Program-made: the position numbers and the translations under genes
The notes under the pieces: model-generated
Told to the model about the DNA's origin: nothing
What the model saw: the letters and a program-made list of their open reading frames with translations, nothing else
Databases searched by the model: none
Source: Phorcus lineatus
Taxonomy: Eukaryota; Mollusca; Gastropoda; Trochida; Trochidae
Assembly (NCBI GenBank): GCA_921293015.1
Contig: OV121085.1
Location: 21,217,911 to 21,281,910, forward strand
Direction: 5' to 3'
Length of the DNA: 64,000 nt
Shown here: positions 46,700-58,399 of the stretch, in pieces
How the letters are laid out: each line of letters starts with the position of its first letter
Numbering within the stretch: position 1 is the stretch's first letter

Positions 46700-49600
46700 T
46701 AAACATTACACGATATAGTTTATAGAAATTTTATCGAAAGGTTTAGGTTTGTTATTTAGTTTTGTTTACAATAATGGAAAGTTTTATTTACATCGACATT
46801 TGAAATAAAATATTATAATGATGACAATAACAAAAGAAAACAATGTCTTTGCATGGCACTGAGGATGGACCTGTTCTAATACATGTAGATATCGTTTGGA
46901 AAAAATTTATATACTTACTTTGACGAAAAGTATGGAATAAGCACGTATGTATACCAGCGAGCAAAAGTGTGGTTATATGTTTTGATGAAAACCTTTGAAT
47001 AACTTACTGAGGTCAACCTTTTATCATAATTTCAGAAACTAATTCTTTTCATTGGAAACAAAATCTGATTTTTCGTCTTTTAGAATTTCGGAAAATCTTA
47101 ATATCTACTGAAATGATTCATATCCTATATCACTGCAGATTGTGACTCACACATGTAATAATGTTTTGCTTACAAGTGTGAGCCTCAGGAGTGACATCGA
47201 CGTTTTATAAGGGTATTTTGAATCTCATTCATTCACATCTACTTTCTTGGTGACAATTAAAACGGAGGTTATAGATCTTAAATTGGCTACACACGTGCTA
47301 AATTTGGATATGTATAGGGTCCGATTTGATAAATTGATTAATTTGGATATGTCATAGCGTTATTTAAAAACGACGTTGATATCACGTAATATGGCGTATA
47401 TGTATCACTTCAGATACCAATGAAGTTATAACTTTCCAACATATTTCTATTTGAAAAAAATAGAAATCTTCTGGAAAGTTTTTCAAAGAATGTCAAATGA
47501 CGTTTATTTAATAACCGATGACTCTCGGTATGTATTCACTTTTTATCTAATGTTTTGTTTTTATGAAATCAATTTAGAAAAGTGTTCCATTCTCTATATC
47601 TCCGCAGTTTATTTTGTTGATGCTTTTGCACTGCTAATAGAGGTTGAAAACAATATTCAAATTACCCCTGAAAGGAAATGTTTTTCTTTAACATTAAATT
47701 TGAAATGTCAAACTTTTCCATACACATCATATTTAAATGACAAAGCTTTTAAAATACACTATATAATATTTATGAAAGTGTTAAAAGCCATTACATGTAC
47801 TCATATGGTATAAAAAAGATTCCATTATGGCAACAAAGGCATATTTTATTTGGCAATATATTTTTTTCTATTCCAGGGAAGTCATAAAATATTATGTAAA
47901 TGACAAAGAACAAACAGGCATCATTTAGTTTAGAAAGGTTGTAGAATGAGGTATTGTGTAGGACTCTGACAGCTAACATTAGGGCATTTTCCACAACAGC
48001 AACAGCAACGTTGTAAACTCTTTTCGTCGATAAAAAGAATGATATTTAACTCCCTAAACTAATGTATATTAACTATTTATAATTGAAATTTATCAACCAA
48101 CCATACATAAGCGACTAAATGTTTGACTTCAGCTTAACGAAACAATCCTTTTCTAAAGTTGTAAACTATTCAAAGCTCATTTTATACGACCAATTTGACA
48201 CTTAAGCTCAGTTCAACGTCAATAAGTTTTGACACTTAAATTGAAAGTTTTTAATAGTTTGTAATAACCCGTAAAAGTATTAATTTGAGAACATAACACT
48301 GAAGTAACGTTTTAATGATCAATTTAACAGACAACTGTATAACAACAATGTAAATTACTTTTTAAGGTTTATCGAAATCTGATAATCATTTATAATAGTA
48401 TCTATATGATTAAATGACCACTTTAACATCTACGTTTATCACAAAGACGATTTCAACATTTAAAAACGTAATTTGCCGCCAACTTAAACGTCCAATTTAA
48501 CTAATAGGCCTATCGCAACGCGAACAAGTTTTAAACGTTTAACAACGTTTCATAATCTTCTCCAATTGTTTTAAGGTCAAAAGGTGACCAGGTGTACCTT
48601 GAAATCGATCACCAAGTTAAGTGATGTAGAATTGTCACCTGAGTATTTACATACCTACATAGCACCGAACAATGCCAAATTACATGCTCAATTTGAGATC
48701 GTAGTTTATAAATTTACGAGTCGGAAGAAATCAGTATTAACTATTCCGACAATCCTCTGTACGAAACAACAGTAGACTGGCACATATAGGGCTGGTTTAG
48801 CCTAGTGTTAATCGTGGTTATCTAATAACCTGGTCAGCAATCTCCAGATCTAATTACAGGTGACATGAAGCTGGTAGAAGATTGTGTATTTTGCTTTGCA
48901 AGCTTTAACTTGAATGTCGAAGTTTTGGTCTTTTCTTGAGCAAAATTTAGTTGAAACTATTTTCTTATAGAAAGTATGATAAGGGTAATTTTTTCCTACT
49001 GAAGGAATTGGTAAATTTAACGGATAGTGTTGCCGATGAATTTTGCAAAACAAGACTTGCCTGCTAAATGATTTAAATAAGTAAGCACAACCTGTGTGTG
49101 TGTGTGTGACTTTCGGTGATGACAATACTTACTTTGAAATTATCTCCAAAGGTATTCAGAAAATCGCTATTTCTCTGATGGACGTGATGAATTATATACT
49201 TTCGATCAAAATAATTTGTCACAATACTGAACCGATTAGCATTAAAATAATACTGTTCAGCAACAGTGAGTACTTCTAGATTATATAACTACATACAACA
49301 AGTTTGGGTTATATGACTCAAATAACTCATAACTTAGACTTTATCAGCCTTTCCTTTTTATCAATAAACAAGTGTAATGAATCTATTGATATGAACAAAA
49401 TGCACAAAACACTATGTTTACATGTTTACAACACGAGGGCACATAAAAGGGACACGGCAAGCAACGAGAACTATTACACCTGTTTTAATTTCAGAGAAGA
49501 ACATCATACTTTACTGCGATATGTTTAAGAGCTCGTCACCATGAAAGAGGTATAAATGGAATGTGTCAGGTATATCCGTATGTTTTGATCGTATCAGTTT

Positions 49601-51180
49601 TACTGTACCAGAACTAAGTGCTTATGCCAGTGTCATGAAACTACGGTATTTCCTTTATACTATTCTCGTAAAGCAATATTTCTCTAATACAACCATGCAC
49701 ACTTATGGACAAAAATCAAAATGCACAGATACCATGCAGTAAATTAAAAATCATAAATAGGATATCAATATTCTATGCCAGCTTTATTTTTTAACATAAA
49801 ATAGCCAGAGGTTGTCCAAAATATAAGTTGGTTGTCAAAACACCTACCATGAATGTATTAACGCTTATCCAATGCACCGATTGACATATCAGCTGGAATA
49901 TTGATATATAGTGTGACCTCACGCCTCCCTCCTGGGTCATTTCGTACAAATAGTATAAACGAATGTATGATTATATCACGCTGGGACAATTACATGGAAC
50001 ACATATCAACATGCATATCGATTGAATGAAGGATATTCTTGTTTTATAAGTTTGAATCCAAATGGTACAAAACACACAAACATAAAATGATCATTGTTCA
50101 CAAGGGATGAAAGTTAACACAGCAAAGGCAAAGAAATATTCAATATGCCAACCTGATAATATAGAGCATTGATTATAAGTATTTCATAAAATGATAACTA
50201 TACTTCTTCATGATATAAGATATAAATGTATGATCAGTTTCGGTTTCTCACCTTTCAGAAAAGATATCCATTTACAAATGAGGAAAATTATACATCCACA
50301 TATATATGATATGTCATTTATATGATCAGTTTAGTTTCTCTTCTTTCAGGAAGATAAACACCGTTTCGTCTTCAGAGAGATATTCAATTCAACATTGTCA
50401 TGAAAGAGATACATTAGATTTTAAAAGACTTCATACCAAATGGTAAATTGAAATGTAACGGTATTCACATTCAGCTGGTAGTTTTGGTACTAAATATATT
50501 TTGGATATGACGTTACGATGGCAATTCGAGTATTCTATATTCTGTTTAACGTATAAAGCCTTTTTAAAAATATATCGGTATATTCATGCATCTATCTTGT
50601 CTTTTTTGGTTCATGAAGCTCAACTGGACGATTCATTTAGAAAATACACGTTGAAATGAACGGCTTTTTCAAAACGGCATACCGATCATATAACTTGAAA
50701 TTACGGTTATTAAACGCATTCATCTTCTGCTATTTATATCAAAAGCTAAATTGTTCATTCAATTAATAAAGCTCACGTTCTATTGAAGTTGGCCATTTCA
50801 TCTAACAAAGCAATATTTGGCGTGGTCGCAAACGTCATGTTAATACCTATCATTTCTATTACGGGTGTGGTGTTGGTTGTAAAATCACTGCATTCCTAAA
50901 TCTTAAGCTGTAAAGGAGAATTGTGAAGCAGTGTTTTATGGCTGTAGAAACCTTTCATTGCTTTTACAAATATTGGATGAATTTACAACATTAAAAAGAG
51001 ATTTGATGACCTGTTGAATGACATACTGCAAAACGTAGTTTCTAAATTTATAGATGTAAACATGTATTAATACACAAACATGTCAATGTTTTATGAAGGA
51101 ATACATTTTTGATGGACATCGTTGTATTTAGTTTATTAGTGAATTATCTAGTGTGTCTGATGAAACAATAAAAAAGTTTT
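46700..51180. other. AT-rich noncoding stretch
   Basis: No gene is recognised. A plus-strand frame of about 120 codons at 47451-47813 begins at a TTG, has no domain and has AT-driven composition. A 13-bp near-duplicate (AATTTGGATATGT) lies at 47303 and 47339. Confidence 0.4.
49092..49108 (+). repeat. Short (TG)n microsatellite
   Basis: About eight TG dinucleotides. Confidence 0.9.
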
Positions 51181-51363
51181 TAAACATTATCATTTATTAA
51201 GAAATGTAGAGCCATCGTATGATTTTTGACAGAGTAGATAATATAGACTGTATAGAGGAAAACAAATTCAGTGAAAGAATCGTATTCAGACGATTACTTG
51301 ATTGAGGTAAAAATTAAATGAACATTTCAAAATAAAAAGTAAAAATTAATGTATTTGTTTTAA

Positions 51364-51618
51364 TCATGATTCAAATTCTGAAATGAAAATTCCCTGTAAT
51401 GCATCAATGTCTCCACGTATTGGGTCCAGCTTAACTAATAACTCTGATTCTGTACACTCACGATGAGCGGGGGATTCAGGGGGGACAGGTGACATGTACC
51501 CCTCGGGACATGCTCTAGGTTTCGTTATAACGCCATGCTGATACGATGTCCTGTCATCCTTGGGTCTTGAGAAAGAACTGCACATCAGGGTTTCCCATGC
51601 TTTAAAGCGACGCGTCAT
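51364..51618 (-). CDS. Candidate terminal exon, unidentified protein C-terminus
   Basis: The minus-strand frame reads MTRRFKAWETLMCSSFSRPK, then a Pro/Arg-rich stretch (ITKPRACPEGYMSPVPPES), then ESELLVKLDPIRGDIDALQG and the ending IFISEFES before TGA. Residue composition is balanced, GC is above the surroundings, and the last 30 residues look like an amphipathic, structured C-terminus. Acceptor-like TTCTTTCTCAAG lies inside at about 51558, so the exon may start there rather than at the ATG. TTTATT at 51193-51198 provides a minus-strand AATAAA about 170 bp downstream. The ATG abuts an AGAGTCAC minisatellite, so the upstream part may be repeat-derived. No family is recognised. Confidence 0.4.
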   Translation of the reverse strand: MTRRFKAWETLMCSSFSRPKDDRTSYQHGVITKPRACPEGYMSPVPPESPAHRECTESELLVKLDPIRGDIDALQGIFISEFES

Positions 51619-51812
51619 AGAGTCACAGAGTCAAAGAGTCGTGAGTGATAGAGTCACATAATCACAGAGTCGTGAGTGACAGGGTCACAGAGTCACAGAG
51701 TCGTGAGTCACAGAGTCACAGAGTCACAGAGTCGTTAGTCACAGAGTCACAGAGTCACAGAGTCGTGAGTCACAGAGTCACAGAGTCGTGAGTCACAGAG
51801 TCAGAGAGTGTC
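51618..51812. repeat. AGAGTCAC minisatellite with higher-order AGAGTCGTG variant
   Basis: Tandem AGAGTCAC octamers are punctuated by AGAGTCGTG every two to four units, giving a higher-order structure. Identity between units is high in the 51670-51800 part and falls towards 51618-51670. The array ends about at the start of the 51.4 kb candidate exon. Confidence 0.92.
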
Positions 51813-51849
51813 CCTTTGAGTTCTCTTCAAAAGAGACTTACTTTTATTT

Positions 51850-54010
51850 CTGAAAAACTTATATCATATCGATGTTTAGATGGCTATGTTTCCAAAAAAG
51901 GGTTGACTTTTGAAATCTGCCAAAATATTGAAAATATTTATAAAGAAAGATTGAAACATTCCAAATACCCCGGTTTCCTAGATTAGATCAACGTATATGA
52001 TGTTTTGAGTGTGGAAGATAGAAGATAGCTGTTATAATTTGAAATGAACCATGTCACAATGGTTTACAAATATTACTCTCAAGATATTTGGTAATTTCAT
52101 CATGAAGGTAGTCCTGCTTCATGACTGTGTATATAAAGGAGCCTTTTATACAGTCTAGGTCCACATTCAGCAAGTCTAGATTGACTGAATACACATTGAA
52201 ATTAAGAGCCCAAAAGAAAAAATTATTATGGAAGAAGGAACAGTAAATTATCATTTTCTTAGACTAAATTTTAGTCTATCATTATGGATATATTATCCCT
52301 TATATTTAAATGATAATGTTTAATTAACGTTCAATTAAAATCTGAAGTTTATGTTTCCTGCCTTTATCTTTTGGTATCAAATCAGAATTCATTTTCTGAA
52401 CGTTCGTTGGGCTTGAAAGTAACATTTCTGAAAGTTTTAGGTTAACTTGAGGTTTCTGAAATATTTGGTTTTGATATTTTAAATTCACCGTTTTATTTCA
52501 AATCAATTTGAACGTTCACATACAGCGTTAATTCCCTCTATCTAGAAAAACTTAATTGATAAGACATGTCTGGCTTTATATTATATTTAATGACATTCTC
52601 AGTGGTTTACAAAACTATGGGGATGAGACAAAAATATTGAGGAATTGAATCAGTTGAAATTTAGATTTGTTCTAACGGTTTACTCTTTTTATCGTTGACC
52701 AATTCAACTTTGAAAACTTTTCTGCAATAATGTTTACCTCTTTAACGACATATTCAATAAAGGGTAAAATTACCATTACTAGAAAAGGTCTTTAAAAACG
52801 ATTTCGATCAGTTTCAATACAGATTATCTTGACATTCACAAGAAAAGAATCGGAAACAGGTTCTCTAATGTACCTAATATATACCCTTTTGATTGTATGT
52901 ATATAGGCAAATTACACTATTATAAACATAGATGCCAGATGATTGATGGACAACAAAGCAGTGTAGAAATGTAAAAAGTCAATATTGAATACCAATGATA
53001 AAAATCCTTCCATTTGGTTTTGAATCTATTTTGACCACATCCCTGTTTAAAGTTGGTTTGCCTATCTCACTAAACCTATAAGATACTTATATTGTTCGAA
53101 TGACATGTTGCTTCATTGGTTTATAGCGATGATGGATTAATCCTGACAACAAAATGGTATCACCGACATTTCACGGTAATCCTACGTGAAAGGTCAAAAG
53201 CTGAAGTGCAGTGCTTATAAAGTCAAGAGGTTAGAAATGTTGTGATTGGATTTTGCAATGTTTTCGGTGAGTAATCAAAGAGACTGTTGAGTCTGCGCAC
53301 TGACCTGGAAGTTATCTCTTCGAGGTCACGGATCGGAAGGTGATTTATGTCTGAGTCAAGGTTAGTTATGAGATGGGTAGGCTCGGACAATGGTCAAGAG
53401 GCCTTGCGTCAGAATCCGGACATAGGATTATCCTCCTTACAATAATTCGGATTAAAGAATAAAGGAGTGGCTGAAAAAGTGACACGTTATTTTCATGCTT
53501 GTGTAAACAAGGGTGTCATGATGTCATTGATACTCTGACGTCATGATGGTTAGTGAAATGTCTTGACTTGGGTCGAAGGTCCCCACCTTATCATTAGTCT
53601 AAATAAAGCTGAAACATGGATAATTGGTATCAAGACAGTCAGTTATTGGAGGATAATTTGGTCAGTTCGACTTTCATTTGTGTTTCTCTTCTTTATCTAC
53701 ACTCCTTAATCGTTAATTCCCTTTTTAAAATCATCAACTATTTGTATATAAAGTTTTCTATAAGCTTCCTTGATTTGGTTGCATTTTCAATTAAGCGAAA
53801 GGTTGTTTAGAATTAAATCCGAATGGATTGTATACTAATACGATTATAATGGTACTTCAGTATTTGATATGCCCAGCACATGGTCAAAAATAGCTTTGGG
53901 TTTTATATGTATAGTTGTGGACATCGTTTTCGGTGTCTCATATAAACGAAATAGGTTTTAACGGTCCCGATGTGACAAACAGTTAATAAAATGTCGATCT
54001 CTTTTTTTAC
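51850..54010. other. AT-rich noncoding stretch
   Basis: At 53212 a TTATAAAG word is followed about 55 bp on by ATGTTTTCG and a strong GTGAGT donor, a possible but unsupported plus-strand start. Otherwise nothing is recognised. Confidence 0.35.
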
Positions 54011-54014
54011 TAAC

Positions 54015-54127
54015 CAAGCTGTACCGAGCAAAACCGACAGCACCAATGCTGTGCCACCATTTTCCATGATCTGCTTCATGTGATTACCAATATTTAGGAA
54101 AGACTTTTTGGACAAACATCTATATAC
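54015..54127 (-). CDS. Candidate signal-peptide-encoding exon, unidentified
   Basis: On the minus strand TTACTTTCAG precedes an open exon of 113 nt that ends before GTTAGT. From the ATG at 54079 it encodes MKQIMENGGTALVLSVLLGTA, whose core ALVLSVLLGTA is a typical secretion signal with a small-residue cleavage motif. In the upstream half (VYRCLSKKSFLNIGNH) there is no stop, so it could also be an internal exon in phase 0. Codon use is GC-richer than the flanks. No mature sequence is available to name it. It could belong to the same minus-strand gene as the 51.4 kb candidate exon, but simple joining phases do not clearly fit. Confidence 0.35.
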
Positions 54128-54501
54128 CTGAAAGTAACCACACCGTAAGTCAAATAACCTCGTCATGTAGTAAGTTAAGAATGAATGATAAAGTTTTATG
54201 ATTTTATTACTTGACGTTTATTTTTACGAATAATCGGTCAACACATGCCTCAACTCTGACTTTAGCTAAGCACTATACTTTCACTTGTAAAGTTATCTTT
54301 TATAGCTTCTTAATCTCACTCTTACATCAATGTCACGGTGAACATCTCACAGTCTGTCTTCATAAACAGCGTCTAAGGGTAATACCTTACGTACATATTG
54401 TCCACATAACATATAAAGTGAAGGACAGTATTTAAATGGAATACAAAACGTCGCTTATTATCCCGACACAATGTTAAAAATCTTTAGAGGTTGATGCTCA
54501 T

Positions 54502-54525
54502 TTTCATTGCGCATGCGTAATGAAA
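54502..54525. promoter_or_regulatory. NRF1-like site inside a 24-bp near-palindrome
   Basis: The centre GCGCATGCG matches the core of the NRF1 consensus (YGCGCAYGCGCR), and TTTCATT/AATGAAA arms make the whole 24 bp symmetric except for one base pair. It lies about 375 bp upstream of the minus-strand candidate exon at 54.0-54.1 kb, a reasonable promoter distance. The function is inferred. Confidence 0.4.
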
Positions 54526-54639
54526 CGGGGTTATACAGTTGTATGTCATTTCAAGCTGTAACTGCATAATGTCTACCATTTTTTCTTGGAAAGTTTTCGT
54601 TTATTTTATTGTATATTTCTACAATTCACCTTTTCTTAT

Positions 54640-55500
54640 TCTACCAGGTATCTAGGTTCAATGCTCAAATGACTAGATGTTTGTCAAAAGTTGTTTCCAA
54701 TTTATCAGTTTATAGAATTTTCCTTGTAATCTTTTGGCTTGTTATTATCATTACGTTATCCAACATTTATCTTGTAAATGAACTGTTGTGTATGTGCCTC
54801 ATTATTAGTCCTACATATTTTATATGCTTCAAAGCGATGAAAGGATCTCAACTGCATTCCGTGAACAAAACGGATTAAATGAATAATATGATCATTCATG
54901 AAACCTGTCATCTTCTCAATGTAATCAACTATCAACTTCATGAATACCATAATTTCCATATTTTCGTCATTTGAAGATTATTGGCGTTACTTACACAGTC
55001 ATTTAGTAGTTGGTCACTAATCCAAAGAAGCACTGAGTCCAATGTTGTTGAACTTAATATTCTGTCGCAGATAACACTAAACCTTTATTTGTCTTTTGAT
55101 TCCCATCTTCTTTTCCAAGAACAAAGACTTATAACAATTAAAATATTTTTGAATTCCGCAACCATCCTAACTCAAAACTCCTCTGCGATGGTGTTTAAAG
55201 TGCGTTTAGAGACAATTGCCATAAACATTCATATCATAGTGCATTCTATATCATTTCATTACATCATCTCCATTAAACCAATATAATTTCCAGTTTGACC
55301 GGTCTCCTTATTCAATAAAGTAATCAAAATGCACCAAAAACCTTTTGAAAGAATCTTGATGGAGCAAGACGCACGACCCCAACCAACCTCAGCTCATCCC
55401 TTAACTGGTGTCAAAATCGAGGGTCTTAATTTTATTATTCAATAAACACACAACAAGAAATAACTGTCCTCATTTACGAGTGCATCAAATAAAATTCCGT
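54640..55500. other. AT-rich noncoding stretch
   Basis: A strong plus-strand acceptor (CTTTTTCTTATTCTACCAG, ending near 54648) leads into an open but Ile/Leu/Phe-rich frame to 54878. Composition alone could explain the frame. Nothing is called. Confidence 0.35.
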
Positions 55501-55519
55501 TGCAGTTTATCCTACTTGA

Positions 55520-55690
55520 TCCCCCAAGTCTTCTTTGAGGCGCTGGTGTGCAGTGTGTGGGTCTGAGGGGCATAGTATGTGGATGTTGGAATATGGGAAT
55601 GTGGATTGGATGTGGTAATGATGGGTTTTGATTGTTATAATGTGAAAATATTGCGGATGTGGTGATATTTAGATATTTTCGTTTTGGTTG
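55520..55690 (+). other. G+T-rich strand-skewed tract
   Basis: Repeated GGATGTGG, TGTGGAT and GGGTTTTG words give a strong G/T skew on the plus strand without a fixed period. It may be a decayed TG-rich minisatellite. Confidence 0.45.
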
Positions 55691-56084
55691 TTAAAATGAT
55701 ATTGGCATCAAGTTGTCTTGAGTAATTGTTCTTGAACTATTTGTAGTTGTAGGTTTGAGGCTAAAACTAAATTATGGATGTAAACGAAGATGTGCTTTAA
55801 GTGGCTTTCAGAAATTGTGTATCAGAGCGTTTTGATAGTAAGTTAAACATTTATATAAAGAGTCGTTCGTAATGCGACTGCAAGAGTATGAATGCAGAGC
55901 TGATGCAGTGAGAATGTTATGATAAACATCCTCAAAACTGTTGTGTTTTGTCTACGAAAAAGGAGTAATAAGTAACATATTGATATGTTTTAATGTGGTT
56001 ACACGAATCTGGATATGGAAATGTAATAGTGAGAATGTTACTCATCTCCCCACAACGACAGTCTGGAAACATTGCATGAGAGGA

Positions 56085-56420
56085 GTTTATTGATATCAAT
56101 ATTTATGTTGCGGTAATCTCTCCGGCTCTTCGGCTGTTGTAACCCTATGGGCGGCATGACGCCATATTGCTTTTTATTGCGGTCTCTCCTGGAAGGAAGG
56201 GGGTCGAGGTAATTGGAAGGAGGGGGAGGGGGTCGCGGGAATGAGGCACCGTCGGGATTTCATAGACGGTGGTCGCTAGGGCGGCGAGAAGAGGTCTGCA
56301 AAACAATTCCGGAGGTATTCGGTTATGAATGTCTTATGGGAAGGTGTATGTTTGTAGCAGAGATGGACTTGTGAGAGAACGCAGACGACACTTGGTCACA
56401 TTGGCGCCATTTTGCCAGGT
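56085..56420. promoter_or_regulatory. GC-rich, CpG-containing stretch with quadruplex motif
   Basis: This is the most GC-rich and CpG-rich part of the right half of the window. It includes CTCTCCGGCTCTTCGGCTG, CGGCGAGAAG and GGCGCCATTTTG (E2F-like). G-runs at 56199-56203, 56222-56226, 56228-56232 and 56237-56239 form a four-tract quadruplex motif. A promoter for the minus-strand candidate exons at 54 and 51 kb, or for a plus-strand gene beyond, is possible. No TATA box or first exon is evident. Confidence 0.3.
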
Positions 56421-56559
56421 ATATGGCTTCTCTCTGCAGGGATTGCATTGATGTGAGGGAAACGGTAGATATTCACAATATTACCTGGAGTTTTATGTTT
56501 CTTACCTGTGTAAGGACCATTTGGGGCGTGTGAAGAAAGAAAAAACTTTATCTGATCTT

Positions 56560-57400
56560 TTGTTTCCGCGTGTTACAACAAACGCTCTTCCATGTAAGCT
56601 CTCATGTTCATTTCATAAATATGCTTCGAAGGAATTATGAAATGAATAAATAAATAAAAATTTGAAGAATTATTTATCCGCGAGAATGTGACTTCATCTA
56701 TGTGATGCATTGATGTTATGTTAAGTATGTGGTTAGTCGACCGTGTCTTATTTGAAGGAAGACCCCACCATTTAGAATGAACAAGCTGGAAGTCAAACGT
56801 ATTAATATTTCAATGGTGGGTGTGGACCTAATTATCATAAATTTTCGTTTGAATTTAATGAACTGTCATAGTACCTGCCTTTTCAATTAACCTCCAAGTT
56901 ACACAAAGTCAATGTCCGCATGCTAAAATTCTTAGTATTTCTTTATGTTTGATGTAATAACTTTCTAATCAAATGTATAACTTTTACACATATTTTTATA
57001 GCGAGAATAAGTCTTTTTCAGTTAAAGATATTCGTCAACCTATTTAGGATTTATTCGTGAACCTATTAGACTTGAGGGTCATTCATAGAAATTTATCATT
57101 TGCTGTAAACAATACACGATTAAGATGACCTATTAGTCATTATTCGACCATAAATTTTGGCAATTGTGATTTGCAGGGGTCTGTTGTCCATTTCCAGTAC
57201 TCTTTTCTGTTCCTAAGCGTAACCTAATTCGATAACGTTAATAATAAAATCTTTTTATTCATTTTTACCTTGATATTGATATAATGATATATACGATTAC
57301 AAAATGTTTGGTAAAGCTTACGGGTTGGGTTCTCCTGAATGGTCAGTTTTTCATTATAGGACCATAGACTCAAAAACGTACACTATCTTTATCATGTATA
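56560..57400. other. AT-rich noncoding stretch
   Basis: TTTATCATTTGCTGTAAACA at 57093-57112 may be an outlying, decayed copy of the repeat that starts at 57420. Nothing else is seen. Confidence 0.35.
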
Positions 57401-57419
57401 TATTTTAAGTTTGTATTAA

Positions 57420-58205
57420 TCTTTATATTGACCATATAACTTGATGTCCATGGTTATCGTAGGCATTTGTGTATTTTGACTTATCTCTATCAGAGATGAA
57501 CATGTCATCTGTATTTTCATATTTCAAAATGTGGATAATCTGATGTAAACAGTTTTGGCTTTAAGATGATCCTTTTGGTCAGTTATAACCTTTTTGCCAA
57601 ACTCCTTGTCTGCAACATTGGTAGTTTGTAACAGACATACATTTAGCGTTCGAAAGTTTCACTCATATTCAGTTGATTTCTTTAAAATCTGATAATGCTC
57701 AGTAAACGTTTGGGGCGGAATTGACATCGTCAGTAATGGTCAGTAATGGTCAGACGTCCATCTCTCAAACCCTTTGACAACAACAATGTTTACCATCACT
57801 TATCTCTGTTAGACGGGGAATATATTCATAATTCTCTTCATATATCTAGTAAAAATTCGAATCATCCACTGTGAATAGCTTTTGCGAGAGATGGACACAT
57901 CGGTCAACATTGATCATTAGTTTTCGGAGCCTTGGCCATATGTAATGAGGAGCAAGAGTTAATATTGAGTATAAATGATTTCATGTTTATCTTGAGATTT
58001 ATCTTAAATGCGGATATACTGTTCAGTAAAGATATTAAGCGACGTTGACCATAATGGTCACTAATGTATCATATTTGCAGTGGTGATTCAGGAATATCTC
58101 TGTTGTCGGGAAACTCTTATATCTTGATGTTTACGACAAATTTGAATCATCTGCGGTAAACATTTTTGGTCCTAGTAGAAGAGAGTGGTCACAAATGGTC
58201 ATTTT
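57420..58205 (+). repeat. Degenerate ~300-bp tandem repeat, three copies
   Basis: Three markers recur in the same order. TATCTCT lies at 57482, 57801 and 58095. GATAATCTGATGTAAACAGT-like or GAATCATC...GTAAACA words lie at 57533, 57859 and 58143. Clustered GGTCA words lie at about 57575, 57737 and 58190. Spacings of 319/294 and 326/284 give a period near 300 bp. Confidence 0.5.
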
Positions 58206-58399
58206 CCTATCACTCGGACACTCGGAAATGCGTAATGGGTATCACTTTTAGTAATGGCGTTATCTTGATATGCTTCCATTCTGTCTGTTTGACCAGTGGC
58301 CGTGAGGTGGACACATATCTGTAATGGACAACAGATGACCAGACAATAATAGAAACCTTGCTGGCAGCTTGTACGGCAGACCGGACAACCACAATGAAA

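Noticed and set aside
47451-47813. 120-codon plus-strand frame
   Set aside because: Starts at TTG, has Phe/Tyr/Ile-rich AT-driven composition, no splice signal support and no recognisable motif. A frame of this length is about expected once by chance in 64 kb of such sequence.
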